Source of the DNA: Steinernema hermaphroditum
Taxonomy: Eukaryota > Nematoda > Chromadorea > Rhabditida > Steinernematidae
DNA: 64,000 nucleotides
NCBI GenBank assembly: GCA_030435675.1
Contig: CM059621.1
Coordinates: forward strand, 3,596,001-3,660,000
Direction of reading: 5' to 3'
Shown here: positions 34,591-46,888 of the stretch, one piece after another
Layout of the letters: each line of letters opens with the position of its first letter
How positions within the stretch are numbered: the first letter of the stretch is position 1
Program-made: the position numbers and the translations under genes
The notes under the pieces: generated by a model
Told to the model about the DNA's origin: nothing
Seen by the model: only the letters and a program-made list of their open reading frames with translations
Databases searched by the model: none

Positions 34591-35336
34591 TGTGAGGGTC
34601 CCTTGTAAGTGAGAACGTGTTTCATTTATAGTGGGTCTGTACCGGTTCAACGCTGGGCCTGTTCCGACCGTTCTCATTTTGTCTGCGCTGACAGACGAGG
34701 ACACAAAACAGGCACATTTGTTACATACTGTGATTATCACATTCGTTTCACACGTCAGCTACAACTACAGTTAGCGTGCATCATTCATAGATCACAATTA
34801 TTTTACGGAATTTCGATCAATTTATGTTCAGCGCTAGGCAACGTGCATCCTACAAAAGGCCATCGTACGGTGCTTCAAAATAAGACTAACTGATAAGAAA
34901 TTAATCGTCACCTAATCCGTTGTCATTCCCAAACTGATCAGTGAAACCGCAGTTGATGAATATCAGGAGGCAAATATTGTCATAGCAGTCGGATGATAAC
35001 ACTGAGCCGTTTGCCGAAGGGCTAATCCACCTACCAACAAGCACTGATTCAACTTTTCCGGGGAGGTGGGTAAAAGTAAACGAAGAACCGTAAATCTGCT
35101 AGGCCAACAGCGACCTTATCAATTTGAGGCAGTTTTTGCAACGATCTGCGATGCCTACGTGCCTTTTTTAAAAACAAATATCACACAATGGGAGTTGGGA
35201 GGTGTTCCTGACATCATCACCACCTGTATAAGTGAGCGCTTATCAATGTAGTCATGACCGGTTGTGAGGCAGCAGCCAGTTGCCATTTTTGTTTCACACG
35301 TGACTAGTTTCTAAAATTTCAACATTTCAGGATATT

Positions 35337-37597
35337 ATGCAACATGAGAACGTTTGCACCAATGCGAACGTTATCAGCGATGATAAGTCAACTGTATGGA
35401 TCACTGGTCTGGATTTGAAGGGTTCAGAAAATGACCTTTCACTGCATTTTCCCATCACGCTCATCGCCCTCTGGATGCTGACCGTTATCTTGTCTACCGC
35501 ATTCGGAAGAAAAGGTCACCTCTTATCGTTGAAGAACGCTTGGAGCGACCTAACGACTCCACATCGTAGCAAGCTCAACTGCATAAACTACTACCGCGTT
35601 GTTGCCATTTTATGGGTGATGGTGAATCATCTTGGAAGCGAAGGACGCATCGACATTTTGGAGCGTCTTCCATCATCCAAAGAGTTCAAGGTAGGTAAAT
35701 TTTGGGTAGGTGTGAGCCCTGGAACAGTATAGCTTGTCTTTGATCTTCTATCAACAGTCAGAACATTAGAGAAATCTGAATTGGAGTGATCGCGAGTAAA
35801 CGAATTTAAGTAAACATATGAACAAAACCACGCATTAACAAGACATCCGGCAACGTATAAACGCAGTGCAACCGTCAGAGTTAAATTAAACCTTTCTGAG
35901 TTTTTCCGATGATAGATTCATGGGGTCCCTGGATAGAATTTTGAACTTCGTTTTGTTCGAACGTATCAACGGATACAATCTGTTTGGACGTCAAGTCAGA
36001 ACACGTAAAAAACCATGAAAGGGAGGGGAAAAAACCGATTAAAAAGGTTTGACTTCAATCGATTCGATTGGAATTGGGGTGCTTCTTCGATTTTAATTTA
36101 CTTTCGCTTTTCAGCACAACGTTCACACTCACCTGATCTTCGGCCCTCTATTTGGTAACTCATCTCTCGGTGTCGAGATCTTCTTGGTGCTCAGCGGAAT
36201 ACTCGCTGCCCGATCGTGGGTTCGTGCGGAGAACGAACGCGCCGGGAAGAGTTTCCCTCGCCAACTCGTTTCTTTTCTGATCAAACGCGTTCTCCGTCTC
36301 TTTCCGTCGGTCGCTTTCTTCGTCTGGTTCGCTCAAGGATCAATTACAAAATACTATCTCCCACGATTCTGGAACACAATGATCTCAAGCTGTGGTTGGA
36401 AGGGCCTTGCCTCGCATCTGACCTTTACAAATAACTGGCAGTCCTCACCCACTTGTCTTGGATATTTGTGGTACCTTGGCTTGGACATGCAGATGTACGC
36501 AGTCGCGCCGATATTGCTCTATGTTTTGACGACAAAACAAAAGCTGGGAGCAAGTGTGCTACTTGTTCTGGTGGCGATATCGTCGGGATTGAGGGCTGTT
36601 TGGTGTCGAAGATACAGTATCTGTAATCAAAGTGACGTAGATATTCCGGTAAGCGAAAGAATTAATTTTTGTGACCAACTCTGTTTTAGTTCATCTCTTA
36701 TCCAAATCAAACAGAAGCTGAACTGAAAGAAATTTACGAAGGCCTTTGGGATATCTATTCTCGTCCATGCACAAAAAGCGGACCCTTCTTCATTGGTCTA
36801 CTTACCGGATATTTGTCCACTGTGTCGACGATTGCGATCCCAGCCTTCCTGAAAACTGCGCTAAATAAGATGTCCATTGCGGGATGCCTATTTTGTGTCT
36901 TCGGTATTCTGCCTGAGTACTGGAACCCCGAAGCTGGGAGCACCACCTACAATACACTATACACAGCTATATTTCGGTCACTTTTTGCCGCTTGCATCTC
37001 ATGGCAGATTCTGTACCTTGTGAAGTGGCGATCATGCCCCGATTCAAACTTCATTAGCATATTGGCAAAGCTCACATTTCAGGTATGTGCCCTCTTTATA
37101 AGTTCGCTGATTATTATCACTATATTTTGGAACACTTCTCTAAAGATATTCGGAATTTAATGGCTTTAATGATTTTTAAACCAATCAGAATTGGGAGTGC
37201 TTAGTGTGCGCTATTACGCTAAGTTTTCGTATATAACAGTAAAAGTGTTTCAAAACGTTTACTTGATTTTGAGTACCATTTCGTTCTGTTTTGTTCCAGT
37301 TGGAATGCTCCAATATCAGCACCTGTGACCAACTACCTTGACGACGAAAATTTTCAGGCTTATCTCCTTCATATGCCGATGGTATACCTTTTCAATTATT
37401 CGATATTTCTTCAAACGGCCGAAGGACCGTGGCCGGTCCTCTTCCTTCTTCCTTTTCTGGCACTTATCAGCTACACTGCAGCATTCGTTCTCTTTATGTT
37501 CATAGAGTCTCCCATAGCCAGAGTCACAAGCAAGTTTCATTCATGGCTGGTGAAGATGATCGACTCGAAAAGTTTGACACGAAGAAAAATCGACTAG
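35337..37597 (+). CDS. Acyltransferase-3 membrane protein, NRF-6/OAC type
   Basis: Four exons (35337-35690, 36115-36648, 36690-37082, 37358-37597) join in phase 0 to give 506 residues. Family motifs in order are NYYRVVAILWVMVNH (conserved Arg and His of the first core helix), GVEIFLVLSGILA, FLIKRVLRLFPS, LWYLGLDMQMYAVAPILL, SGPFFIGLLTGYL and, across the last intron, LAKLTFQ plus AYLLHMPMV, which restores the usual LSRLTYCAYLIH pattern. The enzyme transfers acyl groups in a membrane; worm members are linked to fluoxetine resistance and lipid or drug uptake. The start ATG is 6 nt after a TTTCAG acceptor, so it is either trans-spliced or preceded by coding exons. Most relatives also have an N-terminal NRF domain, not found here. 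A weak candidate is 35066-35225 (DAYVPFLKTN and ELGG), which I could not splice in frame. Confidence 0.9.
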
Positions 37598-37639
37598 AAT
37601 GAACTGCACTGTCTGTACACTGACTTCATGGTACTCGCG

Positions 37640-37645
37640 AATAAA
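37640..37645 (+). promoter_or_regulatory. Polyadenylation signal of the acyltransferase gene
   Basis: AATAAA 43 nt after the stop codon, at the usual distance in nematodes. Confidence 0.65.
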
Positions 37646-40600
37646 GTGTAATTTGTCATATGAACATACGGTAGAATTCGATGTGCGCGCGAAATTTTAA
37701 GCCGATTTCCATGATCTTCCCTACGACGGTAGCGACAAAATAACGGCTTAAATTAGTGTTCGTTGAACAATTCTGCGAAAATGGCATTGGTAAGCTTCTT
37801 TCAGGGATTCTTCTGTTTACGAAAACAGCGATCTGTGACACAGCTGAGATAATCTCCTACGGGACATCAAGGCCACTAGGTTACGGTAGATGCTGTAAAG
37901 TCCGAGTCATGGTAAAAGAACTGGTAAAGCCTGGTCTTTAAGTATTTCTACAGAGTTTACCGAGCTCTTTTGTTAAGTCAATGGCTTACGCCGTACAAAA
38001 GCGCCACACAAAACAGAGACAAGTCGCTTACCTTCCTTGTGCGGCACGGGGGCGCGATGTCGGAGTTTCACACTGCATTAGTTTGCGTCGGTGTCGAAGC
38101 GGTGGAGAGGCGATTCCGGTGGAGTCGCAGACGGTGATCCATTCGTCGGATCCTGTTTAGTCTAGCGTTTCCAAATGGTTATGTACAGCGCGAGACAGTG
38201 GGGACATGTTGTACGCAGGTATCATTAACAGCTAGTATGAGCATATAAGCAATACTTCTTTTTGTCACGTATCTACATGATTTTTGTGCATATCTACATG
38301 TAGAACATGACCGACGATTTATAGAGCGTAATCATGACAGATGTTTTTGTTTAGAATGATGACAAAAAGTGTACCACTAAGTTTTAGACGATTTTGCAGC
38401 ATGCCATTGACGTCAAGTCGTTCTCGCTCGCATAGTTGGATAGCCATAACTTCCCTTCCTGTGAATCATGCGGCATATGTTCAAAAACTGGACAGAAGTG
38501 GAAACAGGAAGTTCGGTTAAAGCCATTGTTAATCAGCAAAAGAGAAATTATTGATTTTCAAATAGAAATAGCCCCAGAATCTGATCATGATTTGAAGTAA
38601 ATGACTGCTGAAGCGGACTACTGGATGAAGCAAAAGGACGACAAATTATGCAGAAGTGGTTCAATGTCAGGAGTGCACGTCATGACGAAATCTGCTTATT
38701 TCTGGACTTACTACTCCCGCTCCGGAATTATGTAATCTTGATGATTGACAAACTCCCAGAATATCACGTAATACCAGATTTTAGTAAGCAGATTTGCACA
38801 GGTTTTCCAGATTTTTATGGTGTTCTGGCGTTTGCAAGCTCCAGAATACAATCACAACCGCCCGACCAAATGCGCCGCCACTCAAATCGTCGACGAACCG
38901 CTGCAGCTCCAAAGTTTCTCCGAAGCGTCGCCAGCTGAACTGAAGATGTGATCGCGCTCCGTTCGATGTCACACCACGGCGCCTCGGCTGGATTAAAAAT
39001 TCATTGTGACTTTGTCGGGTTGACAACCCATTGCACGTTTCTGACCCGTTTGCTTGGGTAGACAACAAATCTGTATATCAAATAAACGGACAGCCAAAGT
39101 TCCGCATGCAAATAGCGCCAGAAACGAGGTAATTGAAAATGCAATACTATGTTTCTTTCACGTTGCTTTCTATTTACTTGTTTAATGTATTGAACTAAAC
39201 AATACATAACGATATGTCACCAATAAAGATGCTCAATCGATTCCGGAATTTCGAGACGCTCCTGTAAGTTTCGAAAGTGGCTACTGAAATGTTATCCTAA
39301 GATCGAGTTTACATTTTCTGCAGAAGATGACCACCGCTTTAGTCACCACTGTACGTAGATTTTCATAAAGGTCTAACAGATCACCGAGTGCTGTCTGATA
39401 TTTTTCGTTGGTTCTTTCACTTATGTCGATGCTGATCGATTGGGTCGTCCGTTGGTTCTCTCAGAATGTAGTTCAATCAGCGGTCGTTCTTTCGTCATTG
39501 GCGCACTGATCGCCCCGGTTCACAGAGAGTTTGGCACATCAAAGACCAATTCCATCCACCTGGCCAGGAAGCTCATCACCGCGCCGCTCCAACCGGATCT
39601 CTTTACTCTTCTACCGCACTGCGGCCAAATGCCTCTCTGTAATCGAATACGGTATCTCAAAAGGCGAATTTTGAAAAATGAACGAAGAGCACTGTTGAGT
39701 GCCTTTCGGAGAAATGCACCGGTGCGTTCTCCCATTATTATGTGGATCTCCATCCACAATTTCGTGGGGAAAAAAAATAAACCAAACGTAGCCAAACCAT
39801 CCCAGAAATATCATCACGGTAATCCCTTATGCAGTGTTTTCGCCAAATCAGTTTTTGCACGTTCTGTACCACGGTTTTCTGCTCGTTTTGGGCCATTAAC
39901 GGCTCGTGTGTGCTCTGATAATTAGGGGTCCATCACCACTAATGTTTGCTCATGGACATTATGGGCTGAGAGAGAAATGGACGGTGAGGGAAAATTACCT
40001 CGGCAAATGGACTGCATGCATTTGGCACAGACATCACAGTCTGCTCTTTAATGACTACCGTTTGACTATGACTACTGCTCGCGCCTTTTCTCTTGTCCTC
40101 TTGGTTCCTAGGTTCCTTTTTGTTCTGCCAAGAGAACACATAAAGGTGACCCACTCCGATTTGGCCGGTATTTGGCACACTAGTACTACCTGAGTGTATT
40201 ATTCCTGCATGGTCATGGTCTGCCATACCTCTTGTTTAGGAAGAATGAATGAACACTTGAAGTTTAAATAGATGCTAGCTGACTACGGAATCGTTGGTGA
40301 GAAACGGATGTATCCCCAGTGAGAAAAGACAATTCTTCATGAATAGTTCGACCCTGGACCGCCGATACATTGCAGGAATAATGCACACAGGTAGTAGTAG
40401 TGTGCAAAATTTCAGCAAAATCGGCGTGGAGCACCTTTAAATGTTCCCTCCTCTGTGAAATGTCTTTTCTCGTTCAACTCCAGATTCAGGAGCAGCGGGA
40501 TTGTTTGAATATATTGTGTTGAGTCGGTGAAAATTTCGTAATTAATGTCGTCAGTTGAGGATAAACACAGACGAGGGTTATATAAAGCTAAGAGTGCTAT

Positions 40601-41753
40601 ATAAATAGCAAACCAGAAATCTCTCAGCTTAAAGTGGAGAACCATTGCGAGGACCAACTTGAAAATGACAGGTTTCAGGTACGATTCCTGAGCTGTTACT
40701 TTTTCAACATTTCGCCTTTTTTCCGTAAGGTAGAAGTGAGCTTCTGAAGTCGCTGTGTGAGTATCATTCCTGTTAGAGAGAGCTACCTGCTGCACGTCCC
40801 CATTGTCGGTTATAGTACTTAACCAAATGGATACGTTGGAGTTAAGAGAACATCTTGATTTGGCACTTCCATCTTCTTGAAATTAGCTTATGTTACGATA
40901 TATGACGAACACAGTCATAGGTGCATCCGGTAGTTAAGACCTATTGATTTACTTGCTTGAAGGCGGTCACCGTCGATCACGCAATTACTACCGTAGGCCG
41001 CCTGTATATTGCTTCGCATTTGCGTCGCTTACCACCATAATATACAAGTGAACTACAACATGCAGTCAGCTGAAGGTTTTCCTAGTTTACTAGAACCTAG
41101 CGCAACCCGCAAGCAGTGAAGCTCTTAATCGCCTTCTCATTTTTGTTTTAATTCACAATGCAAGTTTGTCGATTCTTGGCAACTTGATAAAAAAATCCAC
41201 AAAACTGCTGCGTAGATTTAACAATTAAACACCCATTCAAAACAACGAAATTTTACATAGTTATAGCGCCTATCTACATTTTACGTTGACTAACATTTCT
41301 ACATTATCCGCTTAATTTAATAAGGTCTGTAATTAAGAAAAAGGGATAACAAAATATTCTGGAATAAAAGTCACATACGGTGCTTGGCGCACGTACGATT
41401 CTCGGGATTATCCGCTGTTTGTCGTATAATACCGCGGCTGTGCATTATCGTAATGAGCTTCTTTGCCGTTCCGAAGCATACGGTAACTGTTCTGGTAGTG
41501 GACAGGACTTTTTTTTAATGTGGACTTCGGCTGCTGTCGTAGAAGAAGTTAGTACGTGTTTTTGCAGGAACTTAGTACCTGTGGTACGAAAAACTGAGTT
41601 TTTGCCCTCAGAGCGTCGGCGACCTTCAGGATTACTTCTCAGCCAAATGCCAGACTTCGTACATCTGTCGCTTACCGTGACAAGAATGATAACCTGCTTC
41701 AGTTGTAGCGCTGTCGAAATTGTGAAGACTTCCGTTGTAGCTGTACCTTTGTA
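37646..41753. other. Intergenic; one F2-like fragment, no recognised gene
   Basis: Near 38040-38170 a GC-rich patch contains CATTAGTTTGCGTCGGTGTC, shared with the F2 fragment near 11788 (CATTAGTTTGCG). Open frames at 38648-38938, 39440-39925 and 40412-40795 show no recognisable domain; the 161-residue frame at 39440 was considered and not supported. The remainder is AT-rich. Confidence 0.45.
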
Positions 41754-43022
41754 TTGGGTTGGTAAGTTGAAAATGCACCATTTTAAAAATGAATCCTTAT
41801 TGTTGAAAAAGGCACAGATTTTATAGGGTGTATTTATCATTTAACTACTCAGCCTCAGAACACTTTCTGGCATTAAGCCTGGTCACTCCACTACAGAACA
41901 GGAGAGGTTCCGGGTCGAAAAATTCCATTTTGTCCGTTTTTGACCTCATTGAAAACTTTGGCTCAATTTATTCGTTGATGTTTCCGACAGTACCGCACAA
42001 GTAGGTACCCGATAGAGCTGTGGGAGACCTACATACATAACAAGTACCTGAGTCCCAGCTGAAGATGAGGAGCAGTTTTGAGTGCAATCAAAAATATCAA
42101 ACATTCATGCTCCTGATGGATCTGCTGAAATCCCAAAACCAGTTATTAGTTCTTGCCTTATCCTGAATAAGAGAAAGAGATTTTTCTAGATGTTAGTCGC
42201 AAACTATAGCTGAGAGATTGCTCTATCCCATAAATACGTTTCATCCTCGTGTTTCTATAATATCGCATATAAGACAGTGCAGCATTACTTTTCAACCTGG
42301 TTCTGACCGCAGCACAATAGTTGACTTCTATTCCTTATCCATACCCTCAAGTAGTTATAGGGATCATCTGGCTAGAACCCCCTTGAACTCATTAGTCACG
42401 AAAAATAAAGGAAAAGATTTTTACTTGGAAATACAAATAAAAGCAGGGGTCAATAAGTTGAGCTGGCGAATCAAGGGCTCGGAGAGTCATGAGAAATCGG
42501 AGTTCCCGATTTCCACTTGTAGCCTAGAGCATCGGAGCATCAGCCACTATGGCATTCAAGCACCCTAGCTGGCCGTCCAAGTTGTCTGTATATCCTCGGC
42601 TAGAGTTTGATAAATCAAAAAAAAATTTAGCTACTTTAGAGTCAAGTGCTTTATGGGCAAATTTTTTATCTTCTTGGAATTTGCTCTTGCTGTGACATTA
42701 CAAGAAGAGGCTGGCGTGTGCGCTTGGAAGCTAAGCTCCTGCTGTAAGCGCACTTAAGACAGCACACCGCCTATCAAATAAGTAGTCCCTCAGAGAGGTT
42801 GTCGAAGTTTCGGTGTTTCGGATGCCCAGGTGGTGCTTCGCGGACCATGAATATAAAAGGATTCAAAGAAAGCGGAAAGCATGCAGGTGGGGCATCGGAG
42901 CGTACCGACTGGAAAGTGAACCAATCGCCCATACGAACGCACTAACCCATCTGATCCCAGGATTACTCAGTGCGAAAATAGACGCGAATCAAAAATGGTG
43001 CATTTTCAACTTACCAACCCAA
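41754..43022. mobile_element. Mariner-type TIR pair without recognisable transposase
   Basis: The ends read TTGGGTTGGTAAGTTGAAAA and match over about 31 bp as an inverted pair, each flanked by TA (41752-41753, 43023-43024). The span of 1,269 bp is the size of an autonomous mariner, but I find no transposase motif. Part of the interior (42350-42895) is a dispersed repeat also found near 53.7-54.2 kb. Either the transposase has decayed beyond recognition or the interior was replaced. Confidence 0.85.
42350..42895 (+). repeat. Dispersed repeat, copy 1 (inverted partner at 53.7-54.2 kb)
   Basis: Shares many blocks with the complement of 53700-54245, including TTTATTTGTATTTCCAA (as its complement), GATTTCTC, the CTTCTAAGCGCACATG-like region and CCAGGTGGTGCTTCG followed by GACCATGAA. 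Similarity ends near GATCAT at 42360. No domain is recognised, but the phrase reading FMV-EAPPG on the complement is kept in both copies. The copy sits inside a mariner TIR pair. Confidence 0.75.
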
Positions 43023-43024
43023 TA

Positions 43025-44089
43025 TATGCACAACTTTGTAGATTGCTGCAAAATTCTTTTCGTATGTTGCAAAATAGTGGCACAGCGAACGATTCGTGTT
43101 GTTGCTAAGAGAGCTTATTCAGGGTTAGGCTTTTTTTGAGTAAGGATTAAATTGGAATTTAATCTTTCAAAGCAGTTCAGCGGACTTTTGACCGATGTGC
43201 TTCAGGTATTTGTGAGTTTATTGATGCATGTGGAATCATGTGCATGCACTTGTGGATAAGAGTACAGGCCCACGTTTTCGGATGCTTATAGAAGTCCATG
43301 TTCTATGGGAACACTTTCCAGCCTGGAGAGATTCACAGAAGCAACCTGAGGAGATTCCTAAGCGCTAATTTGAAAGCATCAGGACCTCTGAATGAGAAGG
43401 GGTGCGTTTAGCACATCATGTTGCATTTGAATATGTACAACTGATATGGAGAGTTGTTTCAGGCGATAAATTGTATTTTCGCGGCAAGCACTAGAACGTG
43501 GCTTTTCTCTGATTTGCATTGAATCAGAAGCGGAACACCACACGCATCGTCTGTATCAAGTAAACATGAATAGCGGAGGGTAAATAACGTTGCCAACACG
43601 TATAGTGTATGTACATAATCCCACTTCACTTGGAGGATAAGAGCTGCAGATAAGCAGAAATTGAGGGTTAATCGGTCAAATGGTGGCCGGACTTGCTGAC
43701 ATTGGTGGGACCGCTAAAGCCACCTATTGGATTTGCTCTGTTAATACTCTGTTAATAGCTTTTTCACTCTCTGATATTCTCGTTTATTGTGGTATTCCAT
43801 ATCTGCCGTAGACGATCGAAAAAAAGTGTTTCCAAATGGATACCGTACATTCATGTCGTTACTGAAAAATAAGCGCCTCATAATCTCTTTATGACTAACA
43901 ACGGACGATGGGAACACGGCAATTAGGGAACACGGTAGGTTGATTCGTCAGTGGTAACGTCAGTTAAACTGAGTCGTGCAATGTTATTTAGTCCGATAAT
44001 CTTCCAGCGGAGATTATATATGACGCACCACCGAGGGATGGTTGTAGCTGCACGCTCTACCGTAGGCTGTTGACAGTAAATAATTCGCG
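43025..44089. other. Intergenic, no recognised feature
   Basis: No gene or repeat ends found. Confidence 0.4.
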
Positions 44090-44107
44090 TTTATAAATGA
44101 CATTTTA

Positions 44108-44400
44108 TGGAGTACTTTAATGCGTAGCTTACGTAGAAACCATCAAGATTATACAGTGGGATAAACAGCCAAACGGTAATCCGTTAAGGAACCAGGAAAA
44201 AATTTTTGAGAAAAAAAACTTTCGCGCAGCTGTGTCGCCGCGCTGCGCGACAGTCAAGTTGCAGCTAAGCGACAGTTATTTTAAGCCACATGGCATGTCC
44301 CAAAAAATTTTTTCTGATGCCTTAAGGGATTACCGCTGGGCTGTTTATCCCACTATATAATGTTAATGGTTTCTACATAAGCTGTGGATTAATCTACTCC
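44108..44400. repeat. Palindromic MITE
   Basis: Long imperfect inverted repeats: GGAGTACTTTAATGCGTAGC, GTAGAAACCAT and CAGTGGGATAAACAGCC on the left pair with GGCTGTTTATCCCACT, ATGGTTTCTAC and GTGGATTAATCTACTCC on the right. The inner CAGTGGG motif after TA (44152-44153) looks like a Tc1/mariner end, so one small element may sit inside another or the termini extend outward. The central part is GC-rich (CGCCGCGCTGCGCGAC). Confidence 0.75.
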
Positions 44401-44403
44401 ACG

Positions 44404-45169
44404 TAAAGTTAACCTAAATTTTTTTCTTTTGATGGTTCGATAGCCTGAAGCAAAAGCATCATGACTGTACAGTTTTATTTGGTTTTGCGTAGATAAGCTA
44501 CGTGACACCGAAAAGGCGGTTTTGTGTCGCACAAAGCATATATGGGCCTTTGCGGATGAGTATTTGAAAAAAATATCGCTTCTCAAATATACAATGCGAA
44601 TGATGCAAGATTCGACTGGCCAACCAATATCACATGTCAACTTTTTGATTGTTCCTGTTATGTAGTTTGTGCCATGTAATGCAGGTCATGGTCAGATTAA
44701 GGGACAGTTTTGCACAACAGGTCCTGACTCTAACGTACTACAGAGGCGAGGTTCTGGCGACGTTCAGAAACAATGTCCATGGAATTTTTATGTGAGCGGA
44801 CATTGTCAGATTTTTAGCCTGAAAGCCAGTGTTATTCCGTTATTAGAACAGTATAACATCATGATGCCGATCTTCTTTTCAACGATGCCGTAAAATCTTC
44901 GGTCTGTGCATACAGTATCGGGTTGACAAGTTATGTATTTTTCAAATACATCCCTCTCTACCGTGATGGCAACCTTCGAAAACCAGATTTCGGCGTTCAC
45001 CTGAGGCTACGATCCTTTGTAAACATGTTGACTAACCAATGCGCTAGGGGGTCTCGGCAATGATAATCCGCGTTTCGGAATAATGGTTATTCTGTGAAAG
45101 CTTCTTTTGCGACCACAAGTCAAACACTCGATGTAATTGCTGGCGCTGATGAAATAGGAAGCAGTACTA
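44404..45169. other. Intergenic, no recognised feature
   Basis: No gene recognised; ends at the TA beside the next TIR. Confidence 0.4.
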
Positions 45170-45171
45170 TA

Positions 45172-46354
45172 TTGGGTTGGAGCATTGAAAATGGGACACT
45201 TGATAAACATTTATTTTTTTCGTCATGTTTAAACTTGCAGTAAAGCTGATTGACGCGTTGTTGAGTACAGTGAACTCTCACCCCACACTATAATTGGCGA
45301 CTTATACATTGCGTTCCAAATGATGTTGGAGGTCTATTTTGTTGAAGTGATGTATCAGTTTCCAATGGTATTAATTGTGTGATGGACATTGAGTGCCTTC
45401 AACAACGTACATTACTGTGTCATGCCTACCGAATGCACCTATCGCTGTGCTTGTCATATATCGTAACATGAGCAAATCTCAAAAAGATGGCCCTTTCGGA
45501 TGACTATGTTCTGTCATCGTCAGTGTTTCCAACTGGTTAAGTGCTACAGTACTGTATAGCAGACTATGAGACATGGTAGCCATCACTCACAGCTACCATT
45601 CACGAATAGGCACTCCATGAGTTCACTTCTACTTGAAGGAAATAGAGGCCAAATGTTTAAAAAAACCACACTTCCGGAATGGTGACTGAAACCTGATATT
45701 TTCAAGTTGACCCCCAGAATGGCTCTCCATTTTGAGCTGGGAGACTACTTTTTCACTATTTATGTAGCACTCTCTTAAGTGTTATATGTGCTCTCCGACA
45801 CGAGGCCGACACCAGAAGAAATCACTCCGAATAAGGCAAACAGGTCGAAAATTGGACCACAACATTTTCTGACTTGAAACTCCTTGTGTTCTGTGAAAGA
45901 GGAATCTGGCTCTTGCACGCGAAGTGGTCTGTAGTTGTCCAGTCAAATAGTGAATAGCTTGAAGTGAAATGGTTGAACGCTGCGTGAGAAGTCATCCCGA
46001 AGGTCGCCGACGTTCTGAGGACGCGACCACCAATGAAGACACAACTCCCGATCTACGGACCATCAGATGCAAGCTGAGAAGCGTCCGCTATGTTGCAAAC
46101 GATCTTCCGCTGCCGCATCCGAAGATTTGCCAATTCCCAGATGCCCCGTGAAGTGCGCCGTCTAGGACCGGTTCGACATCTACGCCGCGCCAGGGATGAA
46201 GTCGTCTGCCAGACATCCTCTGTTTGTCTATGTTCGGTGTCGCACAAGGCGATTGATTTTTTGATTCGCGAAATAAAGTCGCATAGTCGTAAAGAAATGG
46301 TTGAAAAATAAACAGTCATTACAAGAGTGTCCCATTTTCAGTGCTCCAACCAAA
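45172..46354. mobile_element. Mariner-type MITE interrupted by an F1 retroposon
   Basis: Left TIR TTGGGTTGGAGCATTGAAAA and right TIR (complement of CAGTGCTCCAACCAAA) pair over about 28 bp with two or three mismatches. TA flanks both ends (45170-45171 and 46355-46356). Without the F1 insertion and its duplication it is about 855 bp and lacks a recognisable transposase. A related right end is present at 27640-27765. Confidence 0.85.
45977..46293 (+). mobile_element. F1 SINE-like retroposon, 5'-truncated copy
   Basis: Flanked by the 11-bp direct repeat GAAATGGTTGA at 45966-45976 and 46294-46304. It corresponds to the 3' part of the full F1 copy (from about 17865 onward) and ends with ATTCGCGAAATAAAGTCG and a short tail. 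The pre-insertion sequence survives at 27640-27765. 5' truncation with TSD is the mark of target-primed reverse transcription. Confidence 0.9.
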
Positions 46355-46356
46355 TA

Positions 46357-46888
46357 TTTATTTTACGGTGCTTTTCGATTATTGTACAGAATCACATACA
46401 ACTAAAACACACAGGTATATGCGCGTTTAGTGCGAAAGAAGTTCCTCTTGAAGCTTTCATTTGTTACCAGAACGGTGGCTCTTCGATGGGCAAGCGAGTA
46501 GGTCAGCTTCGGGTATGTTGGTGGGGAAGGATATATGTACCATGACACACCACGGCATCGAAAACGAGATTGGGAAGCGAGCTGATTCCCACTTTCCTTT
46601 ATAAGAATCCCAGTCAGCGGCCACGTAATCGGATTCGTATTCAGATGGTGACGCTCACTAGGCGTAACCAACGAACTTATTTCCATGTTAAAGGCATTCC
46701 TCAGTGGATCGGCTTCAATGACTCACAACAACTTTGGCTTAAGTAGAGGTTTGGCAAGTGCGCAAGACAAGACGACTTTAAAAGATGCCCATTTTCCCGA
46801 TGCGTAAGCACCGCCTTATGCCAATGGTGGCAGCTGCCCTCATGCAATATATAAAGCACTGACTCGTACGGCCAGGCATTTGGAAAGC
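46357..46888. other. Intergenic upstream of Kunitz-like copy 3
   Basis: Presumed promoter region; no distinct element recognised. Confidence 0.4.

Noticed and set aside
39440..39925. 161-residue open frame, considered as a possible transposase
   Set aside because: None of the catalytic or DNA-binding motifs of the families seen here could be found on either strand.
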